This document shows, in pieces, positions 44,002 to 56,149 of a stretch of 64,000 nucleotides of DNA; the first letter of the stretch is position 1, and each line of letters starts with the position of its first letter. The translations under genes were made by a program, and so were the position numbers. This DNA is from Nymphalis io (Eukaryota > Arthropoda > Insecta > Lepidoptera > Nymphalidae), in assembly GCF_905147045.1 (NCBI RefSeq), contig NC_065906.1:2294001-2358000 (forward strand). Reading direction: 5' to 3'. Under the pieces are notes generated by a model. It was given only the letters and a program-made list of their open reading frames with translations. It was not told where the DNA came from and ran no database searches.

Positions 44002-44331
44002 TTTATCTGTTTACCGTAACAGCCTGTGAATGTCCCACTGCTGGGCTAAAGGCCTTCTCTCCTCTTTTTTGAGGAGAAGGTTTGGAGCTTATTCCACCAC
44101 GCTGCTCCAATGCGGGTTGGTAGAATTTACATGTGGCAGAATTTCAGTGAAATTAGACACATGCAGGTTTCCTCACGATGTTTTCCTTCACCGTAAAGCA
44201 CGAGATGAATTATAATCACAAATTAAGCACATGAAAATTCAGTGGTGCTTGCCCGGGTTTGAACCCACGATCATCGGTTAAGATTCACGCATTCTTACCA
44301 CAGGGCCATCTCGGCTTTTTTTATCTGTTTA
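44002..44331 (-). mobile_element. Family A SINE, subfamily A2, with 12-bp TSD
   Basis: tttatctgttta is exact at 44002-44013 and 44320-44331. The SINE (44014-44319) starts CCGTAACAGCCTG and ends CATCTCGGCTTTT, so in the sense strand four A's precede GCCGAG. A plus-strand frame of 61 codons across it is a by-product that recurs in other A copies. Confidence 0.96.
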
Positions 44332-44917
44332 ATAATCAATTTTTCAAATAAATATTTAATTTCTGTAACATGTTATCAATCATTGCAACGTATCTAATTC
44401 CTTTAATATTGTATTGACTTCAAGCAAATGTCAGAAATTTGTTATTCCCGATCGATTATCTTTTTCAACCGTAACGCAGAGCAAATTGTCAAAGCGGTTT
44501 GTAATTTTTTTTTTCTATCCCAACTCACTGTTGACATTTTGACATGATCTATTTTGAGTAACGGACGGTGAGCTGAAATACGAAATCGCATATTTTGACT
44601 CTTAAACTTGTACATACAAAGTTCAAAATAAAACAAACATATTTACGTGTATCATTTCAGTTCAGGTAGAAATTTGTGGTATCCAGATTTATTTTACACT
44701 TTAGCATATATATAAAATTATTTGTATCGAAACCAAAATATATATTATTCAAGTAAACTCTTAAAAATATTTTTCTATCGTCATTTTACATGATAAATTT
44801 AATGAAAAACTACTACCGGTTCGATGTTTAATCCAACGAAAAGATCCGACACACATATTTCATAACAATGATACACATATTAAATTTATCCTGTAAGTTA
44901 ATCAATGAATGAAATTG
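44332..44917. other. AT-rich DNA, nothing recognised
   Basis: No repeat or coding signal. Confidence 0.55.
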
Positions 44918-45195
44918 ACGAGCAGGTTAGAGTGGTTGGTAGATATTTGCCTTTCACGCCGAAGGTTGTGGGTTCGATTCCCACCCAGGGCAGACATTTG
45001 TGTGCATGAACATATCTGTTTGTCCTGAGTCTGTAATTGTAATTATCTATATAAGTCTGTATTTATAAAAGAATTGTAGTATATGTAGTATATCAGTTGT
45101 CTGGTTTCCATAGCACAAGCTTTGTACAAGCTTAATTTGGGATCAGATGGCCGTGTGTAAAAAATGTCCCAGGATATTATCATTATTATTATTAA
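44918..45195 (+). mobile_element. Family C SINE, full length
   Basis: GACGAGCAGGTTAGAGTGGTTG, CCTTTCACGCCGAAGGTTGTG, box B GGTTCGATTCCC, GTCTGTTTGTCCTGAGTCTG, TCTGGTTTCCATAGCACAAG, and CCCAGGATATTATCATTATT as tail. AATGAAT occurs on both sides, a possible short target duplication. Confidence 0.85.
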
Positions 45196-45739
45196 TGAAT
45201 ACTAACTCCAAGAAACTTTTTGTGGTATATCAACTGACTTAATAAAATATTACATCATACATATTTGTCGAAAGAAACTCGTTCTATATCCCTAAAGTTA
45301 TCATGAAAAAACGAACGGGAGGAATTGAATAAATAGATGTTAAATATGAGTCAATCCAACGGAATACGGTAGCTAAATTAAATTCAACGTTACACGACGT
45401 AGATATTGAAACAAAATGTCGCTTCCATAAAACAAGGGACGGAATGCTTTTAAGAGCTACGTGAGCAATTTTCAAGTAATTTTCAATACTAAAAGCGCTT
45501 AGCTTTCTTCTACTATTCGTTTTATATTTCATAACCTTATTGTCACGCTCGAATGCATTTGTCTATTTTGAAACGATTTAATATTTTTTATTATATATAA
45601 GTATATAATTAAATTAAATAATTAATTATGTGCTATGCTGGCTTTAAGTGGTTCATCTGAGTTGGCACATTTATAATGTATTCGGGTATCAATCAGTAAC
45701 ACTTTTGAAATAAATATACTATTGAATATTTTTTTTCGT
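45196..45739. other. Unique-looking DNA
   Basis: An 82-codon minus-strand frame (45284-45532) has no splice or family support and is within the range expected by chance. Confidence 0.45.
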
Positions 45740-45895
45740 TTTGACTATTGGTAAGCCAGTGTAATAACAACCAACAAAATCCCATAATTGGTGGTGCATA
45801 GATAATATAAATAGTGTATGTATTTTATTATTATGTAAGAGCGAATGATCAATTACCAACAATTGGCCCATTTGCCCATTTAAAAAAAAAGTGGA
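45740..45895 (+). repeat. Family B relic
   Basis: GTAAGCCAGTGTAATAACAA, ATTGGTGGTGCATAGATAAT and TTGGCCCATTTGCCCATTT with an A run follow the B 3' half, heavily decayed. Confidence 0.45.
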
Positions 45896-45942
45896 ATTTG
45901 ATAACGTACTCCTAATGTCAGATAGGTCAATTTACACTTTTA

Positions 45943-46166
45943 CTAGTTGCCCGTGTTGTCATTGTATACCGTGCTGTTTTTTAACTTATATAAACTAATA
46001 TTACAAATACTAAAGTATCATTGCCTGTTTAAGCACTAACTGTTTAAAAACTTGTCTGGCTAAAATTTGAAATGATGAAGCAAGCTCGAATCCTAAGAAA
46101 GGACAAAGGCTTATTTTTATACCTAACTACCCCTATCACGCGGGCGGAGCCGCGGGCTAAAACTAG
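45943..46166. mobile_element. Helitron with an inverted Helitron end beside it
   Basis: 45988-46166 is a forward Lep1-type unit ending in the hairpin CGCGGGCGGAGCCGCGGG and CTAG before T. 45943-45985 reads as a reversed Helitron end (CTAG, then GGGCAACTAG in reverse). The two face away from each other. Confidence 0.65.
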
Positions 46167-46663
46167 TGCGATATAAATACTCGCGCGCCCGCACTGACGC
46201 TTCGAGTAATTTTATTCAAATAAATCGTAATATTTCTAAAACCACTGATTAAATATTAGTTATAAGATTATTATGTAAATTATTTATTATATAAATTTCG
46301 TCCTAAGACTATACACTAAAATAATATGTTTTATACTACTATATACTACTCCTGATACTTTTTCATTTTGATCTTTTCGATTTGATCAAAGTTTTACTTT
46401 GATATTAAATATTATATTTTAATATAATCCGAGATCTCTTCGACCATAACCTTCGCGTCTATACAGCTAATACTTATGTTACGGTACTTTCTACCCACGG
46501 CTATTTACGCGCTCTTTTACGAATAACTTTTCGCCTAATTACATTTCAGACGCCCTTAGAATTCTATTAATAGTAAATTAATGCTGGAAACGAAAAGCTG
46601 TATTACATTGTAAAGATTTTATATTTTCTTTCAACAGATTAGACGAATATTTAGTCTATATAT
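46167..46663. other. AT-rich DNA, nothing recognised
   Basis: No repeat unit or coding signal. Confidence 0.5.
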
Positions 46664-46958
46664 ATTTTTTTTTTATAGAATAGGAAGGCGGACGAGCATA
46701 TGGGCCACCTGATGGTAAGTGGTCACCAACGCTCTTAGACATTGGCATTGTAAGAAATGTCAACCATCGCTTATAGCCAATGCGCCAACAACCTTGGGAA
46801 CTAAGATTTTATGTCCCTTGTGCCTGTAATTACACTGGCTCACTCACCCTTCAAACCGGAACACAACAATATCAAGTATTGCTGTTTTGTGGTAGAATAT
46901 CTGATGAGTGGGTGGTACCTACCCAGACGAGCTTGCACAAAGCCCTACCACCAGTATG
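46664..46958 (-). mobile_element. Family B retroposon, full length
   Basis: Reversed A tail, TATAGAATAGGAAGGCGGACG, GGGCCACCTGATGGTAAGTGG, body, and the 5' end GCCCTACCACCAGTATG. The three overlapping reading frames across it are by-products shared by every intact B copy. Confidence 0.93.
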
Positions 46959-48067
46959 TATATTATTTGTGTTTTGGCTTGTTACGTATTATATAACTGT
47001 ACATATAAAGGTATATATCACTTCACTGCACATTGTAAGACAGATTTTTATTATCATTTCATCCTTGGGTGTGCTGGAAAAATTTCTTTGGATTTTATAC
47101 TTAGCTCTCTTATGAAATTGTTTTGTGTGTACATTATTTCTGATACGTACGAAAGTATTAAAGAAATTAAAAAAAATCACAAAACCTTCAATAATAAGAA
47201 CGGTCTCAGAAGATGGAAAGGTACATCAATGATTGGGGATCTGATACGCCAGCACCATAAATATGTCCAGTCTTTGAATGTAATTTATTAGGAAAGACGG
47301 TTGAAGCAACGGAACGCAAGAACAAACTAACAAACTCACTATATAATATCAACTAACGATATACCAAGGCTCCATACCAAATTAGGAGTTGCTATTAAAA
47401 CCTAGTCATAAAACTAAGTGATATAAAAAGTCGAATTGATTCAACATCTAAGTGATAAAATAAAAAAGACAAAAAACACGCAATCGTTAAGGAATACAGC
47501 CTTAAAGGAAGTCAAATAAAGACCTTTTATAAATTACACAGAATGAGAATGGAGTACAAACAATGAAAAAATACATTAACCGTAAATTCAATAGCAATGC
47601 CTTTATACACTGATCCATTATTTACGTCATAGAAGCATTCTTTTTTTAATTCAACATAGGGTCATGCTTATGACGTGCCGATAAAGTTACTTTAAATATA
47701 GAACAAATTATTTTTTCAATACTAATAGGGCAACGGTAAAAAATTTAAAAAGTTTTATATGAAATTGTTCTTTTGTGACGTATATTGTTTACGTAATAAG
47801 ACAAAATAGAATTTATAAAGATGAAAATGTTATAATGAGTATGTATTTTTAAGGAATTACTCTTAGCTCTAATTTCTCCTCGTTATAAGTTTGTGCTAAA
47901 TTGCTAAGACTAACTATAGTCTTTATCGAGTAAGGTACATTGGATCGGGTTAGTATGGAAACTCCGACATTCAAACTTTTAATGTAATCAAAGATACAAC
48001 GAGTATTAGGTTCTTCGTATATATACATATATACATATATATATATATGTTTATTAAAATAATATTA
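46959..48067. other. Unassigned DNA
   Basis: A plus-strand frame continues out of the B copy to 47291 with a basic end (NNKNGLRRWKG), but no family is recognised. 47.2-47.6 kb is A-rich. Nothing else seen. Confidence 0.45.
48018..48050. repeat. AT/ATAC microsatellite
   Basis: Alternating ATATAC and AT units. Confidence 0.8.
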
Positions 48068-48263
48068 TTATACCGCAAATTAGTAATACTAAGTATTATT
48101 GTGTTGGTGAATGAGCCAGTATAACTAGGTACAAGGGACATAACCTCTTAGTTTCTGTTTGGCGGCAAATTGGCGATATAAGCAATACTAAAAAAATACG
48201 TTTGAAATGTCTATGGGCGTTGGTAACTTACCATAAACTGGCCCAATCTATATATAAAAAAAA
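48068..48263 (+). mobile_element. Family B retroposon, old and shortened
   Basis: ATACCGCAAATTAGTAATAC, GTGAATGAGCCAGTATAACT, ACAAGGGACATAACCTCTTAG, TTGGCGATATAAGCAATAC and a TATATATAAAAAAAATAG tail. Confidence 0.65.
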
Positions 48264-50729
48264 TAGTAACGACCAAGTCAACAATTCGAATCTGTGACTT
48301 TCACATCGCTCTAATAGCATTGAGCCATTGAGACTGAAATTTTAAATATATATTTAAACAAGATTCATTGATTCTAATATATTTTTATCATATATTCTAT
48401 CGATATATTTGGAAGCACTAAATAAATTAGAACAATTAATTCCCTTTATCTCCGCCCGGCGCCAATTTTGTAGTCTCGTTTTCTAGTTAACGTGTTATTT
48501 TAGTCTCTAAAATTTCTAGACCACAATTAACGGTACAGTCCGATAGCCATTAAATAACACCAATGACAACTTCGTTTTGTAATTAGATTTCGTTATTCTC
48601 TTATTGGATTTCTATTTGTTAACAAAACTGAGCACAATCGTGGAGTAATCAGTGGTTTTTGTGTTTTGTTTTTGTTGGTCGCTTATAATTGTTTGTGTTA
48701 GTAATTGTTAGATGTTTCTGAATTATTTTGATATTAAAATGAATATAAGTTTGTTATACAATTATAAATATTTTCGGTTATGTTCCTTGTTTATTTACGC
48801 ATTTGTATGTATCTGTATTTATTGATACTTATAATTGTGTGTGTTATTAGGATTCCTCTTTCTTTTTTTCCTTTTTTGTTTATCAATACAAAAACTTCAC
48901 TGCTGAAAATGATTGAAATTTTATTTAATATATCAACGAGATTTTAATTATCGAAGCGTTATTAACAACACGTATAGTATGTCGTTGTGATAACAAAAAA
49001 TAAAAATGCAGTAATCAAATATTTACACCCAAAAAATCTGCAGCTGTAGAAAATTATCGTCAACGCTCCAGTTCTCGATATCAATGTAATGAATTCACTA
49101 AGTGGCCCTTAAAATAACTTTAGCTGTAATTATTGCAAGGAACGAGTATTTCTAGATTCATGCGACTCAATGAAGATACCTAGCTCCAAGCCACTTAATT
49201 ACTTAAAACGAAATATATATCTTCGTACGGACGACGCTTTTGATATATTTTCGTTAATCGTTCGAGCGATTCTGTATCTAATGTTTCTTAAGTTTCGGTT
49301 TAATTTTCTATATTTGTATTTGAATTTTGCATTTCAATTCATGTTGCTAGTTGTTGCTACTTACCAGTAATTATCGTTGTGTTGCCATTAAATTCTCACT
49401 AAAGACAGGTTCATGGGTTTGTCTATTAGATTAAATTGTCATTTGAATTTATATGGTCTCCGGTATAGATTGCGTGCGATTGACTCCGAACTATTTCTTT
49501 GGTCATGTTTCAGCTTTGTTAGGTAATTAGTTATTTTGTAATCGTTACTGATATTTCTATATTGGCTTCTACTTTATTTCTATATTAAATTGTTTTTGTT
49601 TTTTATTTAAATTATATCCTGTTATTATTTCTATTAAATTATTATTTATGGTTTTGGTTCAAATCGTAATGTTATAGTTGGCAATCTATAAAATTTATTA
49701 TCTCATAACGCTCGAAGCTATAAATAAGTTTAAAATGTAAATATACTGTGTTGACATTAACTAATGATTATGAAACAGGTTTAGTGCGATCTCATGTTTT
49801 ATTCAATATTTCTCTGTGATTAGGCAAATAAATTAGATGAAAATTATTGTTAAACTAAATTTACCTAAAAAAATAAGAAAGTTTTTTAATGTATCATAAT
49901 AATATGATATTAAACGGTGTTCCCATGTAAGTTTCTAGTATAACAACATCAAGCATACCCTGATCAACGTATCAACAATACGATAAAAGCTATTCATATA
50001 TACTTCTCTTTCATTCTCATTTAATTGCTTTTGAAGAAGCGGGACAGCGTTATCCTTGTCAAACATGCCTTCTTATCATGGACATGTCACCGCGGTAGCT
50101 GTTACCTGGTTTATCATATATTTATCAATTTGTAAATAACGTTCGACGGATGAATTTTATTAACTGGAAAGTTGTAATGGATTAGGATACACTTGGACAC
50201 GTGGGTTCTGATAACGTATGATCGATCGTCACTTTATCAATTCTTGGTTTGTTGGGAAATAGGGATGTAGGCACTGTTTTGACGCCTGTACCTTTTTGTT
50301 TGTCGACATAAATCTATTTATAGATGTTTACTATCACTGAATTTGTCAAAAAAAGAACGGTAATGTATTTTAAATACCAAATTTTTTTATTTGCTCTATG
50401 TCTCAAGTGTGGCGTGTACTTTAAGATTTTCTCTTAAGAAATATGACGCGAATAGAAATAAATTTAGCGTAAAGCGAATAAATAATATAAGGAGATGAAG
50501 TTACAATATCGCGTAGATACGAAATTTGATAAGAATAAAACAAAAGCTGTATATTTTCACGACATCTTATAGTCTCTCTGGGAGATAGTGAAAGCAAAGC
50601 CACAGGAGCCCAGCGGGTAGGTAGATAATATAAAATCTAAATCACTTTAAAATCAAAAACCTTCATGCGATAGTAGACAACAATATTTTTTACAAAAGTA
50701 ATATTATATACTAATCAAATCAAAAATTC
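48264..50729. other. 2.5 kb of unique AT-rich DNA
   Basis: No element of any family was seen. Several short open frames (e.g. 49170-49370) look like chance. Probably intergenic or intronic spacer. Confidence 0.55.
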
Positions 50730-51111
50730 TTTATTCAATACAATACAACAACAATACAATAACAGCCTGTAAATGTCCTACTGCTGGGCTAAGGCCTCCT
50801 CTCCCTTTTTGAGGAGAAGGTTTGGAGCTTATTCCACCACGCTGCTCCAATGCGGTTTGGTGGAATACACATGTGGCAGAATTTCAATGAAATTAGACAC
50901 ATGCAGGTTTCCTCACGATGTTTTCCTTCACCGAAAAGCACGAGATGAATTATAAACAGAAATAAACAGAAATAATTACTCTTTAATTATAAAAAAAAAG
51001 TCGAGATGGCCTAGTGGTAAGAACGCGTGAATCTTAACCGATGAACGTGGGTTCAAACCCGGGCAAGCACCACTGAATTTTCATGTGCTTAATTTCTGTT
51101 TATTCGATACA
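50730..51111 (-). mobile_element. Family A SINE with inverted 5' half, TSD
   Basis: 50743-50966 carries the 3' two thirds on the minus strand (CAGCCTGTAAATGTCC to GATGAATTATAAACAG). 50991-51098 carries the tRNA head on the plus strand (GTCGAGATGGCCTAGTGG to GCTTAATTTCTG). The tRNA end faces the 3' part and the internal break faces outward. Outer flanks tttattcaataca (50730-50742) and tttattcgataca (51099-51111) match at 12 of 13 positions. Together the halves make roughly one SINE, so a single insertion with 5' inversion (twin priming) fits. Confidence 0.88.
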
Positions 51112-51221
51112 GAAGCAGTCAAATAAGAAACTACTACTGGTTCGGAAAAGAAATAACTGAGATGATCCGAAAGATATCGACTATAAAGTCGATGAACCGT
51201 ATACATATCATATAATATTTT

Positions 51222-51521
51222 ACTGGTGGTAGGGCTTTGTGCAAGCTCGTCTGGGGAGGTACCACCCACTCATCAGATATTCTACCGCAAAACAGCAATA
51301 CTTGATATTGTTGTGTTCCGGTTTGAAGGGTGAGTGAGCCAGTGTAATTACAGGCACAAGGGACATAAAATCTTAGTTCCCAAGGTTGGTGGCGCATTGG
51401 CTATAAGCGATGGTTGACATTTCTTAGAATGCCAATGTCTAAGGGCGTTTGGTGACCACTTACCATCAGGTGGCCCATATGCTCGTCCACCTTCCTATTC
51501 TATAAAAAAAAAAAAAAAAAA
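51222..51521 (+). mobile_element. Family B retroposon, full length, long A tail
   Basis: From TACTGGTGGTAGGGCTTTG to CCTATTCTATAAAA and about 19 A's. The shared hairpin block is intact at 51455-51473. The A tail runs directly into a family D copy, so D may have been the target or the later insertion. Confidence 0.95.
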
Positions 51522-51863
51522 ATGTCCTCCAAACCTCAAATCTCAAGAGAGATTAGCCAACTGTGCAAGATATATTATAAAGCATAAGCGTGTGCGTTAA
51601 CACAGGTGCACTCTCTATTCCCTAACTTTCATAATTCGATGGGACGGTAATCCGACACGACCGGAAAGAGTTCAGGCGCAGGACCAACTTTTTTACGTCC
51701 TTAGGTATGGGAGTGTACACACTTCCAACTTCTAGACAGCCCGGAGGTTGCTACTGTGAATTTTCGACAGAAAAACCCATTTTTTGTTTTCCTGACCAGA
51801 GGTTTGAACCCAGAACCTCGGGGTCTGCGGCCTTATATTTAGCCACTAGACCAACGAGACAGC
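51522..51863 (-). mobile_element. Family D SINE, full length
   Basis: Reversed: tail GGTTTGGAGGACA, ATCTCTCTTGAGATTTG, TTAGGGAATAGAGAGTGCACC, TCGTGTCGGATTACCG, then the tRNA head with box B GGGTTCAAACC and box A GTTGGTCTAGTGGCTAAAT at the right end. Confidence 0.85.
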
Positions 51864-52552
51864 AAATAATTAATAACAACAACACAAACATAACGACAAA
51901 GGTTGATGCGAACATTTTAAGCTTTCAAATAAAATGATAAAACAAAATGTATAACGGTTCAGGATTTACAATTTCTTTTTTAATATTGAGAGTTGTTGAG
52001 ATTAAAATTTGAATAATGCCACCAGAAAAGCTGTGAATGAAATAAAGGACTTATGAATGAGATATCAATGTTTTCTTATATCGACTTATTGTTATAAACG
52101 TCTTGTAAATTTATTTCAAGAGTAAATAAAACGTCTATGTTGAGTATTTTTTGCTCTGGTTCGTTCATCCAGTGAAATCATCATAGTCATATAAAGTAAT
52201 TTATTTTTTCGATTTAAAATTAAATAATACTTGTGACGTCATTTCGAACTAATTCTAAATGAATTTAACTAATAGGATAAACAAGAAACTAGTTGCTGTG
52301 ATTTTAAGCTAGTATATGCACATATTATAATTAAAATAATAAACTACGCTAATATCGAGCGTTGTCCATTGATGTTGTTGCTTATAAATCAGTATTTATA
52401 AACGATAATCAAAAACCACGGCTGCTTACTTCATATACAAAATATTTCTAGATTTAATGAATTCTATAAAATGCTAAAACTTATTTTTAAACATATTTTT
52501 TAACGAATGAACATATTTTATTTTACAATTTTTAAGAATTATTAGTTCAAGT
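51864..52552. other. AT-rich DNA, nothing recognised
   Basis: No repeat unit or coding signal. Confidence 0.55.
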
Positions 52553-52796
52553 AAAGCAAATGTTCCACTGCTGGAGTAAACCCTCTCCTCCCTTCGAGAA
52601 GTTTTGAAGCTTGTTCCACTACGCTACTATAAATCGGCAGAATTTCAGTGAGATTAGACACATGCAGGTTTCGACGTTTACCTTCACCGAGTACGAAATG
52701 AATTGTAAATACAAATTAAGCACATGAAAACTCAGTGATGTTTAACTCCGTTTGAACCCGCAATCATTGGTCTAACCACTGAACCATAGCGACTTC
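52553..52796 (-). mobile_element. Family A SINE, old
   Basis: TGTTCCACTGCTGGAGTAAA, TTTGAAGCTTGTTCCACTACG, GACACATGCAGGTTTCGACG, GTTTGAACCCGCAATCATTGG, CTAACCACTGAACCATAG. All blocks are present with mutations; the region around GCGGGTTGGTGGAAT is deleted. Confidence 0.75.
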
Positions 52797-53226
52797 TTCT
52801 ATAAATACATCCGTAATGTTACATGTGTTAACATGACGCTTTATAATTTAGATATTAATATTTGATGTCCCAATAGACTCAAACATCACAAATATAAATA
52901 CTAGCTATTTCAAATATCAATTACAGATTCCATTGAATCTCTCTAAGTTACAGGTAAGTTACTTCAGTATTAGCCGGATTGCTTCCCCCAAGAAGCTTAA
53001 GTCCTGAAAGCTTTAAATCACGAGCAATCTATCTGAACACCGGGTACTATAAAAATAATAATTCAACTCGGACAAGTATTTTCTTTATTACACGAACGAT
53101 TAGCGTTTAGCTTACAACTCAATTATCAATTTATTATCATAATCAATTTATTTTTAAATCTTTTTTAAGTTTTAATTTATAATTCTTTGAATAAGTTTTT
53201 TTTAAATAATCATATGGTTTTTTTTG
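52797..53226. other. AT-rich DNA, nothing recognised
   Basis: No repeat unit or coding signal. Confidence 0.5.
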
Positions 53227-53497
53227 ACGAGCCGATTGGCGTGGTTGGTGGAAGCTTGCCTTTCATGCCGCAGGTTGTGGGTTCGATTCCCACCCAGGAT
53301 AGATATTTGTGTGCATGAACATGTCTGTTTGTCCTGATCTTATTCTGGGTGTAATTATTTATATAAGTATGTATTTACTAAAGAAAAATAGTATATGTTA
53401 GTTATATCAGTTGTCTGGTTTCCATAGTACAAGCTCTGTACAACCTTAATTTGGGATCAGATGGCCTTGTGTGAAAAATGTCCCAGGATATTATGTT
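53227..53497 (+). mobile_element. Family C SINE, full length
   Basis: GACGAGCCGATTGGCGTGG, TGCCTTTCATGCCGCAGG, box B GGTTCGATTCCCACCCAGG, GGTGTAATTATTTATATAAG, TTGGGATCAGATGGCCTTGTG, CCCAGGATATTATG. Pol III boxes appear intact. Confidence 0.88.
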
Positions 53498-54156
53498 TCG
53501 TAACATTGGCAAATGTTAAAGAGTAATAATACTTGTAGGTAGAATAGACTATTTATAAATATACATATATAACGTCATATTATGAAATACACGAATAAAA
53601 CATTCCAAAGCCACTCCAAAAAATATATATTTAGTTATTTATTTCAGAATAAAAAACTTTAAGTAATCTTTATCGCGATATCCTTTCTCTTAGGACGCGG
53701 CATAAAACGCGTTCGTGATCCTTGGACTAACCGGGTGGCGTGCCCTAATACCCCTCAAAGAGCCCCGCTTGGTTTTCATAAAACAGAGTTTTATACAGAG
53801 TAGCTATATGGGTAGAATGAACGTCTGAGTGGAATTTATCTTTTTTTTTTGTTTTGGCAAAATCTCTTGCTAAAACAATATTCGCTAAACGTAGTATGAG
53901 AAACTAAGCTTAAGTAATTAAAAAGGGAACAATAAATTCTCAACGATTGTAACGGTTTTTTGTTATTCGTATCCACTCATAATCTTTTAAAAGCTTATCC
54001 AAATTATATTTAAAAAATATATATTTATAATTTTCTCGTATAGTAAAAATAACTTGTTAGCAGACACTGATACACGCGAAGTTCCATCAAAAACAATCGT
54101 AATTTCAAAGCGCCCGCTGACCTCAGAAAAAAAACCGGTTCTTGACGAGTGGCGAT
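53498..54156. other. Unassigned; GC-rich patch
   Basis: 53690-53775 (GGACTAACCGGGTGGCGTGC, CCCCTCAAAGAGCCCCGC) is GC-rich and resembles no family here. The rest is AT-rich. Confidence 0.45.
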
Positions 54157-54689
54157 TAAGTGATCTCCCCGTTGTTACACCGATTTCGAGTTAATTTCTT
54201 CATTTTGTTGCGCCTCAGTCCCACATTCTTTTTACTTTTGCTCGAACATCTCTGAGCATTCCCTCGAAAACTTGAACAGCAATTTTTCTAATGGACTTTC
54301 TGAAAGCTACCTTGTGTCGCAATCAAAATGCTTTCTTGGTAATGATGGTCGCCTTTCGGACCAGTTAGATGTTTTGAGAATCTACAGCAAATACTATAAG
54401 CTTGTGTGTTCTGATCCTGGAAAAGTTTTTGCCACATTTGTTTTTAACGAATTCTTAGATCCCATTTTTGGTGATACCTTATGCAGTTCGTACCTTAAAT
54501 TTCAATCATAATGACATATTTTTTTGTGAAAACGAAATGTAATTTAAAGTTGATCCGCTTAAAAAGGTGTCAGAAGTTAATTTACCAGATGTCGTCAGTC
54601 GGCTTCACATTGAAGGGAATATAATGGAATACTTCAGTATGAGTAAACCTAAATCCGATATTATATCAGTGAATGTATACCATACGTAA
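54157..54689 (+). pseudogene. Broken coding-like stretch, unidentified
   Basis: One frame is open for 118 codons (54157-54511), passing YLVSQSKCFLGNDGRLSDQL, RIYSKYYKLVCSDPGKV and NEFLDPIFGDTLCSSY. After a stop at 54509-54511 another frame is open from about 54543 to 54689, passing PLKKVSEVNLPDVVSRLHI and YFSMSKPKSDIISVNVY. The composition looks protein-like, and a frameshift or a very short intron could join the two. I do not recognise the protein. Open stretches of about 110 codons are expected once or twice by chance in 64 kb of DNA this AT-rich, which limits confidence. Confidence 0.3.
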
Positions 54690-56149
54690 AAGAATGTCAA
54701 GTTTAAAAAGATATTTGGTAACTATTACCAAAAACGTATTAAGAAAATAGTTTTTAATTGAGTAATATTCATGACAAAATAAATCATAAGTAAAATAAAT
54801 AAATATTTGGTACAATTAAATCATATAAAATATTACCAACCGTATTAATAAATTAATAAATAATTAAATTTAAATAAAAAATTTAATTGGATATTTGTGT
54901 TCAATCAAAATATTTGCGAAAGTATGATAAAGGGCTTGGACATTTTTAACAATATAAGGATTCGAAATGTCAGAAGACCTTATCGTTCTATTTGTACATA
55001 TCCTTTTTAAATAAAGGGATTCCCGGGGGGCCTAGAACTACTTATATATACGATACGGGTTACTGTTTTATTTTCCCAAAAAGTATATTGTGCATTTCTT
55101 CTTTGTAAAATCATAATATATTAGTCCTGACATCGACCTTGTCAGCGTAGGTTCATCTTCATCATGACATCACGGATTCCGAGTCGCGTTCGAGTCGTGA
55201 TCGAGATGTCAATGTGATGTTTTTATCTACCTCCGTGTTCGCTTTTTTGAGCATTACTAGTCTTGTTTATTTTTAATGACTCGTTTATTTGCTTGTTTCT
55301 GTTAAGAACGAATTTAAAATAAACTTTAAGGAACTATGTATAATAATAATTTAGAATATTTGTGAATTTACTTCATTCTTAGAAATTATTTTCATAAAAT
55401 GTGCAGTTTACAATCGTCAAAATGTTTTAAAATCAGTTCCGTGTTGTATTGAAATTGATGGTTACATACAAACAAAGGAGCACTTACTCATTAATATACA
55501 ATAATAGAAGTAAGAACAAAATATTAAATTTTCTAAATTCAGTAACAGCGACGAGGCCACGGAGTCAGATTTCACATTACGATGATTCTTGACATTTCAA
55601 AATCTCATATTTAAAAGTTAAAGATCATTAAAACTGCAATCTTAAAGCAGCTACACATAACGTTCAAAATCGCTTGAAGTCACGCCAATATTCTATGTTT
55701 AATGTATGAAACATCAAATCGTAGGGTCAGATTTTAACGAACACTGCATGTTGACTATTCATTTAAAATATCTTTAACAACCATAGAATGAGTTATATAC
55801 TAACATAATGCTATGAATAATATAACATTGTAATTAGTCATTCCGTTTGTACGTAGGTACTTTTAGTTGTATTTATTGTTATAGATGACGCTATTAATAA
55901 CAAAAATAATTAAAATAATATACGATGCGAGCTATTAATGCTTCTAATATTTTTTGACATACAATAAGACACTTATTGTATGTCAGTTACATTAGAAAAT
56001 AGTTTCATAGTGATTAGGGAGGGGGCTATATTTAGTACCACATGTCCTTTTCTGAACACCTATGAGATAAGACGTGAAAACATAGAAAACAAACTATCAC
56101 ATTTATAATATTAATTATGATGATAATTCTGAGTCTAAAAATTAATAAT
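54690..56149. other. AT-rich DNA, nothing recognised
   Basis: About 1.5 kb. A small GC patch at 55.14-55.25 kb with TCGAGTCGTGATCGAGATG has no match. Confidence 0.5.

Noticed and set aside
44030..44215. Frames of the CWAKASSPFLRRRFGAYSTT type, also at 15117 and 50773
   Set aside because: Reverse translation of the family A SINE 3' half.
46780..47115. Frames of the MRQQPWELRFYVPCACNYTG type, also at 23481, 41125 and 51134
   Set aside because: They translate the body of family B in one fixed frame in each copy, ending at random points; repeat by-product and not a gene family.
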